NCBI GenBank assembly: GCA_900128565.1
Contig: LT636233.1
Span: 1 to 11,835 of the forward strand
Source: Stramenopiles sp. TOSAG23-6
Lineage: Eukaryota; Sar
Direction: 5' to 3'
Length of the DNA stretch: 11,835 bases
The position numbers and the translations under genes are program-made. Below, in pieces: positions 1 through 7,145 of the stretch; positions within the stretch are counted from its first letter, which is position 1, and each line of letters opens with the position of its first letter. A model generated the notes under the pieces. That model saw only the letters and a program-made list of their open reading frames with translations, ran no database searches and was not told the origin of the DNA.

Positions 1-110
1 GAACAAATTGAATAATTATTTGGAATCTTTAAAGTATACATTTTTTTATAACTTTGAACAAATTGAATAATTCTTTGGACTCTTTAAAGTATACATTTTC
101 TTACAAATCG
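1..110. repeat. 55-bp tandem duplication, two copies
   Basis: Bases 1-55 and 56-110 are a direct duplication. Their first 46 or so bases (from GAACAAATTGAATAATT to the ATACATTTT run) differ at only about three positions; the last few bases diverge. The unit is not a multiple of three. It covers the C-terminal codons and stop of the hydrolase gene on the minus strand. The first copy starts at the window edge and may continue beyond it. Confidence 0.85.
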
Positions 111-1357
111 TATCAAATCGATTCCATTCCGACATTGTTGATAGTAACGCAGCAGTGAGTGCAAGTGGCTGATCTAGCATTATATGATGTCCCGCGGCTT
201 TTATCTCAATGATTTGACATGGACCAACATCTTAGGTATAAAATTTGGTACGAAAAAAAAAATGATGAAAACATACATGAACCTTGGCGCTCACATTCTT
301 GTTTCACATGTTCATAAGCTACATTTTCTTGATTAAAAAATATTGAATTCTCGCCAGTATATAAACAACATTTACATCGCACACTTGAAAGAATATTAGA
401 CAATACTTGAATTTCAGCTTCATGGTCAACAGCAGTCCTCAATTCAGGCACTCCGCCAAATGTATTAACTATTGTATGCCATGTTGTTTTCGCAAAAATT
501 TCAGGATCAAATTTCCACGAATATAATGTAGATTCACCCAAAGATGCATGATATTTTTGAATTTCACTATGAATTCGATGTACATCAGCATCTTCTACCA
601 ATGGCTTTGAGTTTTTTGTGTATTTTGCGTTTGGTACGTGTACGTGTCCTTTATAACCAGACCAATCTGTATTTGAATCAGGAACAACTGATGCAGCATT
701 CTCCGACCAAAGACGGACACCATGAAACGATACATGATTTAAAATAAATGAATTCAAACAGGATTGAGATGGTCTTAATTTAAAACGCTTTAAAAGTGTT
801 TCAATTTTTTTAAACATTCGCGGTCGTCTCCCCAAAGCTTTCTTGTGCTTCAACCGAGAAATGGGAAGCCAAGCTCTTAACATTTCCTCTGATCTAACGG
901 GTGTGTCAATGACAATGAGGCCACCTAAATAACTCGATCGTTTGATATCATGTGCCAGAAACATTGATACTAATCCACCATAACTGTGTGCAACTATGAC
1001 AGGTTTAATGACTGTGGGGAAGTTCGAGTCTTTTAAAACACTAAATACCTCTAAAGCGTGAACTTGAATAGAATAAGACTGTCTCCAGCCAGAGTCACCA
1101 TTCCCTGATAAATCTACAGCAACTACTTGATATTTCTCAAGCAGTAGTGGTGCTATAAAGCTCCACCAATGTGCATTTGCTTGTGACCCATGGACAAGTA
1201 AAATTCCAGGTTTTTTAGTATTACGGTCCCAGTGAAGGTAGTGAATATTACACGAACATTCGTTCCCATCAATTAAAAACGGTACCTTTACACTTCTGTG
1301 CTCATATGGAGTATGTATCGCATTACTAAACCATTCACAATGCTCTGAGGTCGACAT
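46..1357 (-). CDS. alpha/beta hydrolase fold protein, two exons
   Basis: The product is a predicted serine hydrolase of the alpha/beta fold, substrate unknown. Exon 1 runs 1357 to 277 and exon 2 about 218 to 46, giving 417 residues in frame. Visible motifs are the oxyanion segment LLVHGSQ (about 53-59), a nucleophile elbow AHSYGG with Ser125, and, only after splicing, the catalytic-His segment AGHHIMLDQPLAL in exon 2. The beta strand before that His (QIIEIKA) is also in exon 2. The acidic triad member is not obvious; it may lie near LYTGENS. The first ATG of the open frame is used. Unspliced, the frame reads into the intron and stops near 206, losing the catalytic His. The last residues fall in a 55-bp tandem duplication that holds the TAA stop at 46-48. 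The gene is head to head with the TM2/J gene. Family assignment is firm; the exact 3' splice boundary is inferred. Confidence 0.85.
219..276 (-). other. intron I1 of the hydrolase gene (short introner-like element)
   Basis: It begins GTATGTTTTC and carries the shared core (TTCGTACCAAATTTT then ATACCTAAG, 254-231), but lacks most of the 3' part found in the other copies. I place the end at GGTCCAT (219). This joins ...RQGS-C-QIIEIKAAGHH and keeps the last beta strand and catalytic His in frame. An AG at 231 is also in frame but overlaps the branch-site-like CTAA, so it is a poor acceptor. The later AAAAG is in frame but deletes the strand before the His. At 58 bases it is the shortest copy. 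Confidence 0.7.
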
Positions 1358-1607
1358 AGGTCTATAGTATGTGCATTACAATCATCTGAGTTAAAATAGC
1401 GAATTCAGAATAGCGAAAAAGTCCGAAAAGAGAATTGAACAAGAACAAGAACAAGTGGACAACAAAGTTTAAAAAATTTTGACTCGGTCAAAAGGATACC
1501 CGGTACCCTTTTTTAAAACTGACTGACATCCTCTTTCAGTCTTGAGTTGAGAATCACATCCTCCTCCTCTCTGTGGGTGTATTATATATTTTCGTTGTCA
1601 GACTTTA
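1358..1607. promoter_or_regulatory. divergent intergenic region, hydrolase / TM2-J gene
   Basis: These 250 bases lie between two start codons facing away from each other, so they should hold both promoters. Visible are a short GAACAA tandem (about 1437-1455), a palindromic patch ATACCCGGTACCCTTTT (about 1495-1511), a pyrimidine-rich run (about 1545-1575) and an AT-rich TATA-like stretch ATTATATATT at 1581-1590, about 20 bases before the ATG at 1608. No coding sequence is seen. Promoter function is inferred from orientation only. Confidence 0.45.
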
Positions 1608-2447
1608 ATGACTATGGAAATGAAAGACGAGAAAGATAAACAGAATATCGACTGGGAAAATGCACCACGACGAAAAAATACTTGGGTTGCGTATTATCTC
1701 TTATTTGTTCTTGGTTTTTTTGGTGCGCACCACTTTTATTTGGGTCGTGTTAATCATGGTTTGTTCCATGCTTTTACTCTAGGAGGCTTCTGTGGTCTTG
1801 GTACTCTAATAGATTGTTGTTTTATTCCTTCGTACACACGACAAGCAAATAGATTGATTCATGCAAATGCAAAATATGACACGACTGTAAAGAAGATATT
1901 TCATCACTTTAGTGGCATGTGTTTCTTGATAGTACTGTTTCTTACAGTAGTATTTTTCCTTTTGCCATTGGTATTACGTGGCGTAGGTTTGGTCACCTTA
2001 CAAAACGATCCATATTCTGTGTTGGGAGTCTCATCTAATGATTCGCCGTTAGTAATTAAAAAACGATACCGAGCTTTAGCTCTTCAGTGGCATCCAGACA
2101 AAAACCGGGAGTGTGGTGAAAAGTGTAAGATGAAAATGACAGAAATTGCGGATGCGTATACCGAGTTAAAAGACTGTGACTTTCAGTATAGTGTTCCAGG
2201 TCATTTCTGGGAACAAGTTATTCTCGATGTAGCTGAATGGGCAAATGAAGAAACTTCGTGGGTATCACGTTTATCAGCATGGCTTGATGAAACCAGTAGA
2301 GACAGAAAACGAAAAAAAAAAAAGAGAAAAAAAGAGAAGAATAAAAAGCAAAAAACAAAAAACAAAAAAGAAATGGAAGATGATGATTGGGAATGGATCT
2401 TTGAGTTTCTTGATGATCTAACTGAGGATGGTGAACAGGAATTATGA
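1608..2447 (+). CDS. TM2-domain membrane protein with C-terminal-side J domain (DNAJC22/wurst-like)
   Basis: A 279-residue single-exon protein. Residues 25-72 are a TM2 domain: two hydrophobic helices with the family signature GFFGAHHFYLGR between them and LIDCCF at the end. A third membrane segment is at about 103-127. Residues 134-190 form a J domain with the HPD triad at 162-164 (QWHPDKN), which in the family stimulates an Hsp70 ATPase. The TM2-then-J order matches animal DNAJC22/wurst, a membrane co-chaperone linked to clathrin-dependent uptake, so a membrane-tethered Hsp70 recruiter is a reasonable inference. Two Cys (about 169 and 173) interrupt the J-domain loop. The tail has a strongly basic stretch (232-254) followed by an acidic Trp-containing end (256-279). 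No intron is needed. The first ATG is chosen; M3 or M5 are alternatives. Confidence 0.88.
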   Translation: MTMEMKDEKDKQNIDWENAPRRKNTWVAYYLLFVLGFFGAHHFYLGRVNHGLFHAFTLGGFCGLGTLIDCCFIPSYTRQANRLIHANAKYDTTVKKIFHHFSGMCFLIVLFLTVVFFLLPLVLRGVGLVTLQNDPYSVLGVSSNDSPLVIKKRYRALALQWHPDKNRECGEKCKMKMTEIADAYTELKDCDFQYSVPGHFWEQVILDVAEWANEETSWVSRLSAWLDETSRDRKRKKKKRKKEKNKKQKTKNKKEMEDDDWEWIFEFLDDLTEDGEQEL

Positions 2448-2641
2448 AAATGAAGAGTCTTTGTTTTATAAAATTTATACTAAAGTACTACGATTGTTTT
2501 AGCTATGTTATTGTACAAATCTCACATATGATATGATGTGACATTGTTTACCCGTTCATTTTCATCTTTTTGTTCATGCTATACGATTATATCAGTACAT
2601 ATTATGACATATTATGACATATTGATATTGTATAATAATCT
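2448..2641. other. short convergent intergenic region with a small tandem repeat
   Basis: This 194-base stretch lies between the stop codons of two converging genes. It is AT-rich and holds two exact copies of a 10-bp unit ATTATGACAT at 2601-2620, flanked by partial copies. No ORF or RNA gene is evident. The 3' UTRs of both neighbours must lie here. Confidence 0.5.
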
Positions 2642-3724
2642 CTACTCTTCCATTGAGATTTTATCTTCGACATCGTCAAATGATAGTTTCAATTCTTTGT
2701 ACAGTTTGTTTTTTATTTCATATTCTTTGCGTAGTGTCACAAAAAGATCATAGAGTTCCCCTACAAATGACGCCAAGCCTTCATCGTTAAAACTATGAGC
2801 AGAATTGAGTATTACACTTCCACAACACATAATTTTATTGAACAGTTCCGCCTCTTCGCGTTTTTCTTCTGTTTTTTCGTGCACCTGACCGACAATGACG
2901 CTTAAATTTTCATCCTGTTTGATCACTAGACGTTTTAAGTGTTCGATTTCATTCTCAAAACTTTGATTATGAGATCTAAACTCGTTCTGGGTATTAGAGT
3001 TAGGACTGGTGTTTGTTTTAGACGCCTGATGCCTGGTCTGATGAAGTATATCATCGACTTCATTGACTGTTCTATCGATGACTTCTAATAAATTTTCTTG
3101 CACTGATACACCAGATTCATCAACAGTATTTACTGTATATATATTCTTTGATGTGTTCATCGTGTTTTCGTACTCATCTAGTGATAAGAAGGAAACGTTG
3201 ACAACTTCTTTCACTTGGCGTTCATTCGTTGGAGGCGTATTTGGATTTTTGTTTGAATATATTGTCTGAGATGTTGTTGATTTTGTTGATTTACATGTAC
3301 AAATAATGTTAGTTTGAATATTCTGTAATGCTTTACTCAACTTGTTCATCAAAACAATTTGTTTACCACAATCGATCATTGCTTGCTTGTGCTCTGAGTC
3401 TCTTGTTGTGCTTATCAATTCGAGTCGCCTCTTTTCAAGAAGATGTGACTGAACTGTACTTTCATTAACCGTAATTTTGTCTTGCATTACAACTATACGT
3501 TTTTGGAGTTCTGTAATATTACTCTTAATTTCAGTAATTTCTGATTGAAGCTCCTTGATGCCAAACTGAACAGTCTCTAACTCCCCTTGGGCTTCAACAC
3601 GGTGGGCTTCAGCCAACTGCTGCTTCAGTTTGACATCCAAGTGTCGTTGCTCTGCAGTCAAAGTTGCCTCAAGAAGATTTTTCAGTGATACCGATGAAGA
3701 TGATGACTGCATCCGCGAAGCCAT
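2642..3724 (-). CDS. coiled-coil protein of unknown function
   Basis: I do not recognise this gene. The first ATG gives MASRMQ and a 360-residue protein; the open frame extends upstream only to a GTG. After a Ser-rich N-terminus (about 6-12), residues about 20-135 are a long amphipathic helix rich in Glu, Lys, Gln, Leu and Ile with heptad-like spacing (for example ELQSEITEIKSNITELQKRI). A Ser/Thr/Asn-rich, probably disordered linker follows (about 145-250). A second helical segment rich in Glu and Lys spans about 260-355. There are no membrane segments and no enzymatic motifs. The CICTC-like cysteines near 140 are few and do not make a recognisable zinc site. It could be a cytoskeletal, kinetochore or tethering protein, but nothing in the sequence decides this. 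It is intronless, convergent with the TM2/J gene and upstream of AIM24 on the same strand. Confidence 0.75.
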   Translation of the reverse strand: MASRMQSSSSSVSLKNLLEATLTAEQRHLDVKLKQQLAEAHRVEAQGELETVQFGIKELQSEITEIKSNITELQKRIVVMQDKITVNESTVQSHLLEKRRLELISTTRDSEHKQAMIDCGKQIVLMNKLSKALQNIQTNIICTCKSTKSTTSQTIYSNKNPNTPPTNERQVKEVVNVSFLSLDEYENTMNTSKNIYTVNTVDESGVSVQENLLEVIDRTVNEVDDILHQTRHQASKTNTSPNSNTQNEFRSHNQSFENEIEHLKRLVIKQDENLSVIVGQVHEKTEEKREEAELFNKIMCCGSVILNSAHSFNDEGLASFVGELYDLFVTLRKEYEIKNKLYKELKLSFDDVEDKISMEE

Positions 3725-4098
3725 GAATGTTCCTCTTTTTATGTTCACGTACTTCTGAAATATGATTTGTGTTTATATTATTTTTCTCTCGATAACGAGA
3801 ACAACGAGAAACGAGAACAAAACAAAACATTATTTTTGACAGCAGCTTTTCTTGGCTGCCGATCAAATAAAAAAAAAATCAAGAAAAAAAGTCCGATCAT
3901 AACCCTAACCCTACATAACAACAAATCAGCAAATAATTCTTTATTGAAATTTAAATTTAAAAGAAAAAGCAAAATGAAAATTGAAAAAAGCAGTTGGGGT
4001 TGGATTTGAGATTGGTGTATCGCTTCTCTATTGTGATGGATCTTGGATCTTCCACGAAATCTTGATATATTATTAAAAAATCCTAAATATAAAAATCA
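3725..4098. other. intergenic region between two minus-strand genes, with telomere-like motif
   Basis: These 374 bases hold the promoter side of the coiled-coil gene and the 3' side of the AIM24 gene. They contain repeated CGAGAACAA-like units (about 3791-3821), A-rich runs, and ATAACCCTAACCCTAC near 3899-3914, two tandem TAACCC units resembling a telomere repeat. Open frames here are short and compositionally poor, so I call no gene. Confidence 0.4.
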
Positions 4099-4974
4099 TC
4101 ATCCACCACCTCCTCCACCACCTCCACCACCGCCACCCTGGCCTCCACCGCCTCCTCCACCGCCACCACCATAAGGTGCGATAGCTTTCTGCAGCTTTTT
4201 CAGAGGCATAGATTGAACCATGACCAAGCCAGGACCTTTGAGGACTGTATTGAAACAACCTTGACCTGCACAACAACAAACCATAAATCCATCTGTTTTA
4301 CGAACATCAAAAGTACAAGTGCTTTCAAATGCTAAAAGTACATCAGGATCAACAATGAGTTCTTCCCCTGGTGCTAAACGTCGAGTCATCACAGTCCCAC
4401 CAGCTTGTAAAAATGCCATTTTACTACCAGTAAGAATCTTTTGAAACAAACCTTGTCCACCACAGCACGCCTTGGTAATACCCATAGCTTTAAGATTGAT
4501 TGACCATTCTTTACCAGTTCCCATAGCTGCCAAGAATGAACCGTCATTAATTGCTATTCCAGACATAACCGATAAATCAAGTGGGACAATTTTGGCTGGA
4601 AATGTTGGTGAAATTGCCGCAATAGAATCTTTTTGATCTCTATTATGCATCACTAACTGGCAACACGAAACTCCAGCACAACAAACTTCACTCAAACTTC
4701 TGATGTCTGTTGAAAGATACACCCCTGGATCCATGTGCATCATAGAGTGGTTTTGTGTTGAAACCTTTTCATCTGGCGTGAGATGAAGCTCGAGAATTTG
4801 AGAATAATCTGAGCCCAAAATCGTGTATGCTGTATTGTTCGTTACCGGTGCAGCATAAGGAATAAAACCTTTCATTTCCATACCATTCGACTTGCCCTCA
4901 TCACGAGACATTGCTACCGCGACTGAGCCGCCAGGGCCCTGACTCATGTCAGGTTCAACCTTGGCTGTATTCAT
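4099..4974 (-). CDS. AIM24-family protein with polyglycine tail
   Basis: A 291-residue single-exon protein. Residues about 38-262 match the AIM24 / TIGR00266 beta-sandwich family. The pattern is an N-terminal strand (ILELHLTPDEKVSTQNHSMM), a conserved acidic-Gly turn, GSFLAAMGTGK, GGQGLFQKILTGSKMAFLQAG and the repeated GGT..RRLAPGEELIVDPD..LAFE block, with ACCGGQGLF and CCCAGQGCF marking duplicated halves. Yeast AIM24 is a mitochondrial inner-membrane protein needed for cristae organisation; bacterial members are uncharacterised. No clear mitochondrial presequence is seen (N-terminus MNTAKVEPDM), so location is open. Extra cysteine pairs (CCAGVSCC, CCCAGQGC) are unusual. The C-terminus (about 269-291) is almost pure glycine, encoded by imperfect GGN triplets at 4102-4172, which may be prone to length change. 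The gene is head to head with the Cys-rich membrane protein gene. Confidence 0.85.
   Translation of the reverse strand: MNTAKVEPDMSQGPGGSVAVAMSRDEGKSNGMEMKGFIPYAAPVTNNTAYTILGSDYSQILELHLTPDEKVSTQNHSMMHMDPGVYLSTDIRSLSEVCCAGVSCCQLVMHNRDQKDSIAAISPTFPAKIVPLDLSVMSGIAINDGSFLAAMGTGKEWSINLKAMGITKACCGGQGLFQKILTGSKMAFLQAGGTVMTRRLAPGEELIVDPDVLLAFESTCTFDVRKTDGFMVCCCAGQGCFNTVLKGPGLVMVQSMPLKKLQKAIAPYGGGGGGGGGGQGGGGGGGGGGGG
4102..4172 (-). repeat. GGN trinucleotide tract encoding polyglycine
   Basis: On the plus strand this is a run of CCACC/CCTCC triplets. On the coding strand it gives about 22 glycines with a single Gln. It ends directly before the TGA stop. Confidence 0.85.
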
Positions 4975-5312
4975 TGAGTACGCTTCTGAGGTTTATTGAA
5001 AAAAGAATTGTCGAAATACCAAATGAGATGAGTGGTTAAAATTCGAAAAGTCAACACAAATATCATAAATGACAGTAAGTCAAGGCAAGCAAGTGACACG
5101 AAATCCGTAAATTTCATGCCCGGAGAAATTGGGGATATTACACCGTGGACCGTTACGAAAAAAAGAGGAAAAAAAAGGAATCATAGAATAAAAACTGATC
5201 AGTACCTGCCCCAAGGTTATCAGTTGGCTTTTCTGCATATAAAGGACACCACGGAATCTTTTTACACATAATCACGGTGTACTGGAAAACTGGAAAGAAT
5301 AATTATTATATA
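4975..5312. promoter_or_regulatory. divergent intergenic region, AIM24 / Cys-rich membrane gene
   Basis: These 338 bases lie between two outward-facing ATGs. A good TATA box, CATATAAAGG (TATAAA at 5238-5243), lies about 70 bases before the plus-strand ATG at 5313. The frame through 5032-5271 begins with GTG, looks compositionally random and is not called as a gene. No obvious TATA box is visible for the minus-strand gene. Confidence 0.5.
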
Positions 5313-7076
5313 ATGAGTTGTTGTATTGACCTCTGTTTCGGTTGTACTTGTGAAGGTTTAGCTTGTTGTGGTGCAGTATGCTGTACCTGTTTGTCATCAA
5401 GAAAGCAACACCGACGAGATGATGAAGCGCATACATTCTGTTCGCGATTCTGTATCTGGTGTCAGTTTGCCTTTTATTGCATCATGGCTGGTGTAACAAT
5501 GGTTTTAATCTTTATTATTGGAATGGCGCCGGAGTCCCTCGGTTTAGGTACGGCAAAGACAGGTGAAAATAATTGTATCCAACAGCCGGGATGTGACGTC
5601 ATAGTTCTTTCTATGTGTAATCCAAATATCTATAATTGTCCTGTAGACGATGATGATAATCCAGACACAGAAAAACCATTCAATCCGTTTTTTGAAAAAT
5701 CACTTTCAATACAAGGAGATGTAGTAAAAACTTGTCGAATATTTGAAAGATGTATGTTTTATTTTTTTTTTTAACAAAAAAATCGATTTTTTTTTCGTAC
5801 GCAATTTTGTACCTAACGAATTTTAAGTTTTTTTTTTTGAAATATTTTTCAAAAATACATACGGTTCACATTGGACAATTCCTGCTTCCTCAGATACATC
5901 AATGGAATCTACATTACGAAAAACAAAACCAGAGTTATTTCGAGATCGCACTTGCTCAGATGCATCTTCAGAAGCAGATTGTGATATTCTTATTGGATGT
6001 AATTGTACGTTTTATGATGATTTTTTTTTACCAATTTTTTTTTCATACGAAATTTTGTACCTAACAAAACATTTTTACAAAAAAAAATATTTTTTCAAAA
6101 TACATGGAGTGGTTCCTGTGGGGGGATGATAACAAAATGTAATGATATCACAGATACAGGAAGCAATGCTGGAGTGACTGCGCTTATTGTTATATTACTT
6201 ATAGTTTTCATCGTATTTGTAGGGGTTGCTTTTATGCGTCATCGTGTAATTTTTCAAAATTGATTTTTTTTTTACCAATTTCAAATTCATTTTTTTTCCT
6301 TATCAATTCTGTAACTAACAAATTTCGAATGTAAAATATTTTCTTCAATCCATACACTTTATCTATATGATGAAAAGATGAAAAAACTTGCGGATGAGAA
6401 GAAGGACCATAATAAAGAAAAAGAAGAAGAAGAAGAAGAAGAGGAACCAAATTATTGCTTGGAATGTCCACCATTATGGTGTGTAAGATGCATGCCTACT
6501 AAAGTACGTAGCTCTTGTTGTGATGGTTGTTGTGATTGTGATGATGAAGAAGATGGAAACGTTAAAGCGACTGCCAAAGTTAGCCCCTTATCGCCAGAGG
6601 AAACAAAAGGTCCGCCTGAAAGAGGTGCCCAAATGTCAGACCCAAGAATGGGTGAAGTTGGTACAAATAAAATAAATCGACCTAATTTACAAATTTCTCC
6701 TGATTCTGGTCGTGGTGGTCTTGATGGACTAGGTGATGTTGGATTGATGCAATTATCGGGTGCAGTGCCTAGTTTTGCTACTAATGATATCAATCGTTCA
6801 AGTAGCATGGCAGATTTTCGACAAAAACAAATTGAACAAGAACAAAAAAATCAACTCTTACAAATGGAAATAACTCAACTTCGAATGGAGCAATCTCTAA
6901 ATAATAATGCAAATATTCAGAAATCAGCGAGTATGAACAATATAAATCAAATGGGTAGTCAAATGGGTATTCAGAGATCAGCAAGTTTGAATCCAAATAT
7001 GAATTCAGGAATGTCAAATTTGAATAGCATGAATACAAATATTCAAAAATTTAATGCAAATATTCAGAACTTTTAA
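5313..7076 (+). CDS. Cys-rich two-span membrane protein, four exons
   Basis: I do not recognise the family. Exons are about 5313-5751, 5861-6004, 6106-6245 and 6354-7076, joining in frame to 481 residues. The ATG at 5313 is the first in frame; upstream there is only GTG. The N-terminus is packed with cysteines (MSCCIDLCFGCTCEGLACCG), a pattern typical of palmitoylation or metal binding. A first membrane segment follows (CQFAFYCIMAGVTMVLIFII). Between the membrane spans is a Cys-containing, probably extracytoplasmic region with acidic stretches. The second membrane segment is in exon 3 (TALIVILLIVFIVFVGVAF). Exon 4 encodes a Lys/Glu-rich juxtamembrane stretch, a second Cys cluster (CLECPPLWCVRCMP ... 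CCDGCCDCDD), then a Gln/Asn/Ser/Met-rich tail with three [R/K]SxS[M/L] motifs. Exon boundaries are inferred from the shared intron ends; downstream in-frame AGs would shorten exons 2-4 by 8-16 residues. Confidence 0.72.
5752..5860 (+). other. intron I2 (Cys-rich gene, intron 1), introner-like
   Basis: It begins GTATGTTTTATT, has the core at 5794-5820 (TTCGTACGCAATTTT then GTACCTAACGAA) and ends ATATTTTTCAAAAATACAT. The ends pair exactly if two exon bases are counted (GTATGT/ACATAC). Removal of these 109 bases keeps the frame (phase 1) and retains GSHWTIPASSD. The first reasonable AG, CTCAG at 5893, is also in frame and would drop those residues. Confidence 0.7.
6005..6105 (+). other. intron I3 (Cys-rich gene, intron 2), introner-like
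   Basis: It begins GTACGTTTTATG, has the core at 6042-6065 (TTCATACGAAATTTT then GTACCTAAC) and ends ATTTTTTCAAAATACAT. Removing these 101 bases yields GCN-W-SGSCGG in frame. The nearest AG (6109) is out of frame. The next, CACAG at 6153, is in frame but would delete a Cys-containing stretch of 16 residues. Confidence 0.7.
6246..6353 (+). other. intron I4 (Cys-rich gene, intron 3), diverged introner-like copy
   Basis: It begins GTAATTTTTCAAAATTGA and has a weaker core (TATCAATTCTGTAACTAAC, 6301-6319). It ends AAAATATTTTCTTCAATCCAT. With flanking bases the ends read GTGTA...TACAC. In frame at 6354 it gives RHR-TLYLYDEKMKK. A conventional alternative is AAAAG at 6377, the first AG after the branch-like motif, also in frame. 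Confidence 0.6.
6906..7069 (+). repeat. internal short repeats in the tail-coding exon
   Basis: AATGCAAATATTCAGAA occurs at 6906-6922 and again at 7053-7069. A longer imperfect copy starting ATTCAG(A)GATCAGC occurs at 6915 and 6969, coding IQKSASMN and IQRSASLN. The repeats point to local duplication in a disordered tail. Confidence 0.7.
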
Positions 7077-7080
7077 TAAA
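7075..7080 (+). terminator. AATAAA polyadenylation signal overlapping the stop codon
   Basis: The hexamer overlaps the TAA stop at 7074-7076 of the Cys-rich gene. With only 62 bases to the convergent DUF2779 stop, the transcript end probably falls in or beyond that neighbour's 3' end. Assignment rests on the hexamer and its position alone. Confidence 0.4.
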
Positions 7081-7105
7081 AATATTCCAGACAAAGGTTA
7101 CATTA

Positions 7106-7145
7106 CTTTAAAATACAATGCTTTAAAATACAATACTTTCAAAAT
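7106..7145. repeat. 15-bp tandem repeat in the convergent gap
   Basis: CTTTAAAATACAATG (7106-7120) is followed by CTTTAAAATACAATA (7121-7135) and a partial third copy CTTTCAAAAT (7136-7145). It fills most of the 62 bases between two converging stop codons and overlaps the DUF2779 stop. Confidence 0.75.

Noticed and set aside
544-747. Plus-strand open frame inside the hydrolase gene
   Set aside because: It lies antisense to well-supported hydrolase coding sequence and shows no motif.
3063-3269. Plus-strand open frame in the coiled-coil gene
   Set aside because: It is a shadow of the minus-strand coding sequence, starts and ends arbitrarily, and encodes low-complexity residues.
3669-4009. Three short overlapping frames on both strands in the gap between two minus-strand genes
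   Set aside because: They overlap one another in an A-rich spacer, have no recognisable domain, and two rely on composition bias only.
5032-5271. 79-codon frame upstream of the Cys-rich gene
   Set aside because: It starts with GTG, which is not used in nuclear genes of this kind, covers the TATA region and looks random.
5750-6129. Open frames reading through introns I2 and I3 (Phe/Tyr-rich segments)
   Set aside because: The residues are translated poly-T and the shared intron core, repeated as ILYL-type peptides at every intron, not protein sequence.
6452-7038. Minus-strand frames opposite the last Cys-rich exon
   Set aside because: They are antisense to a repeat-rich exon with a consistent plus-strand reading.
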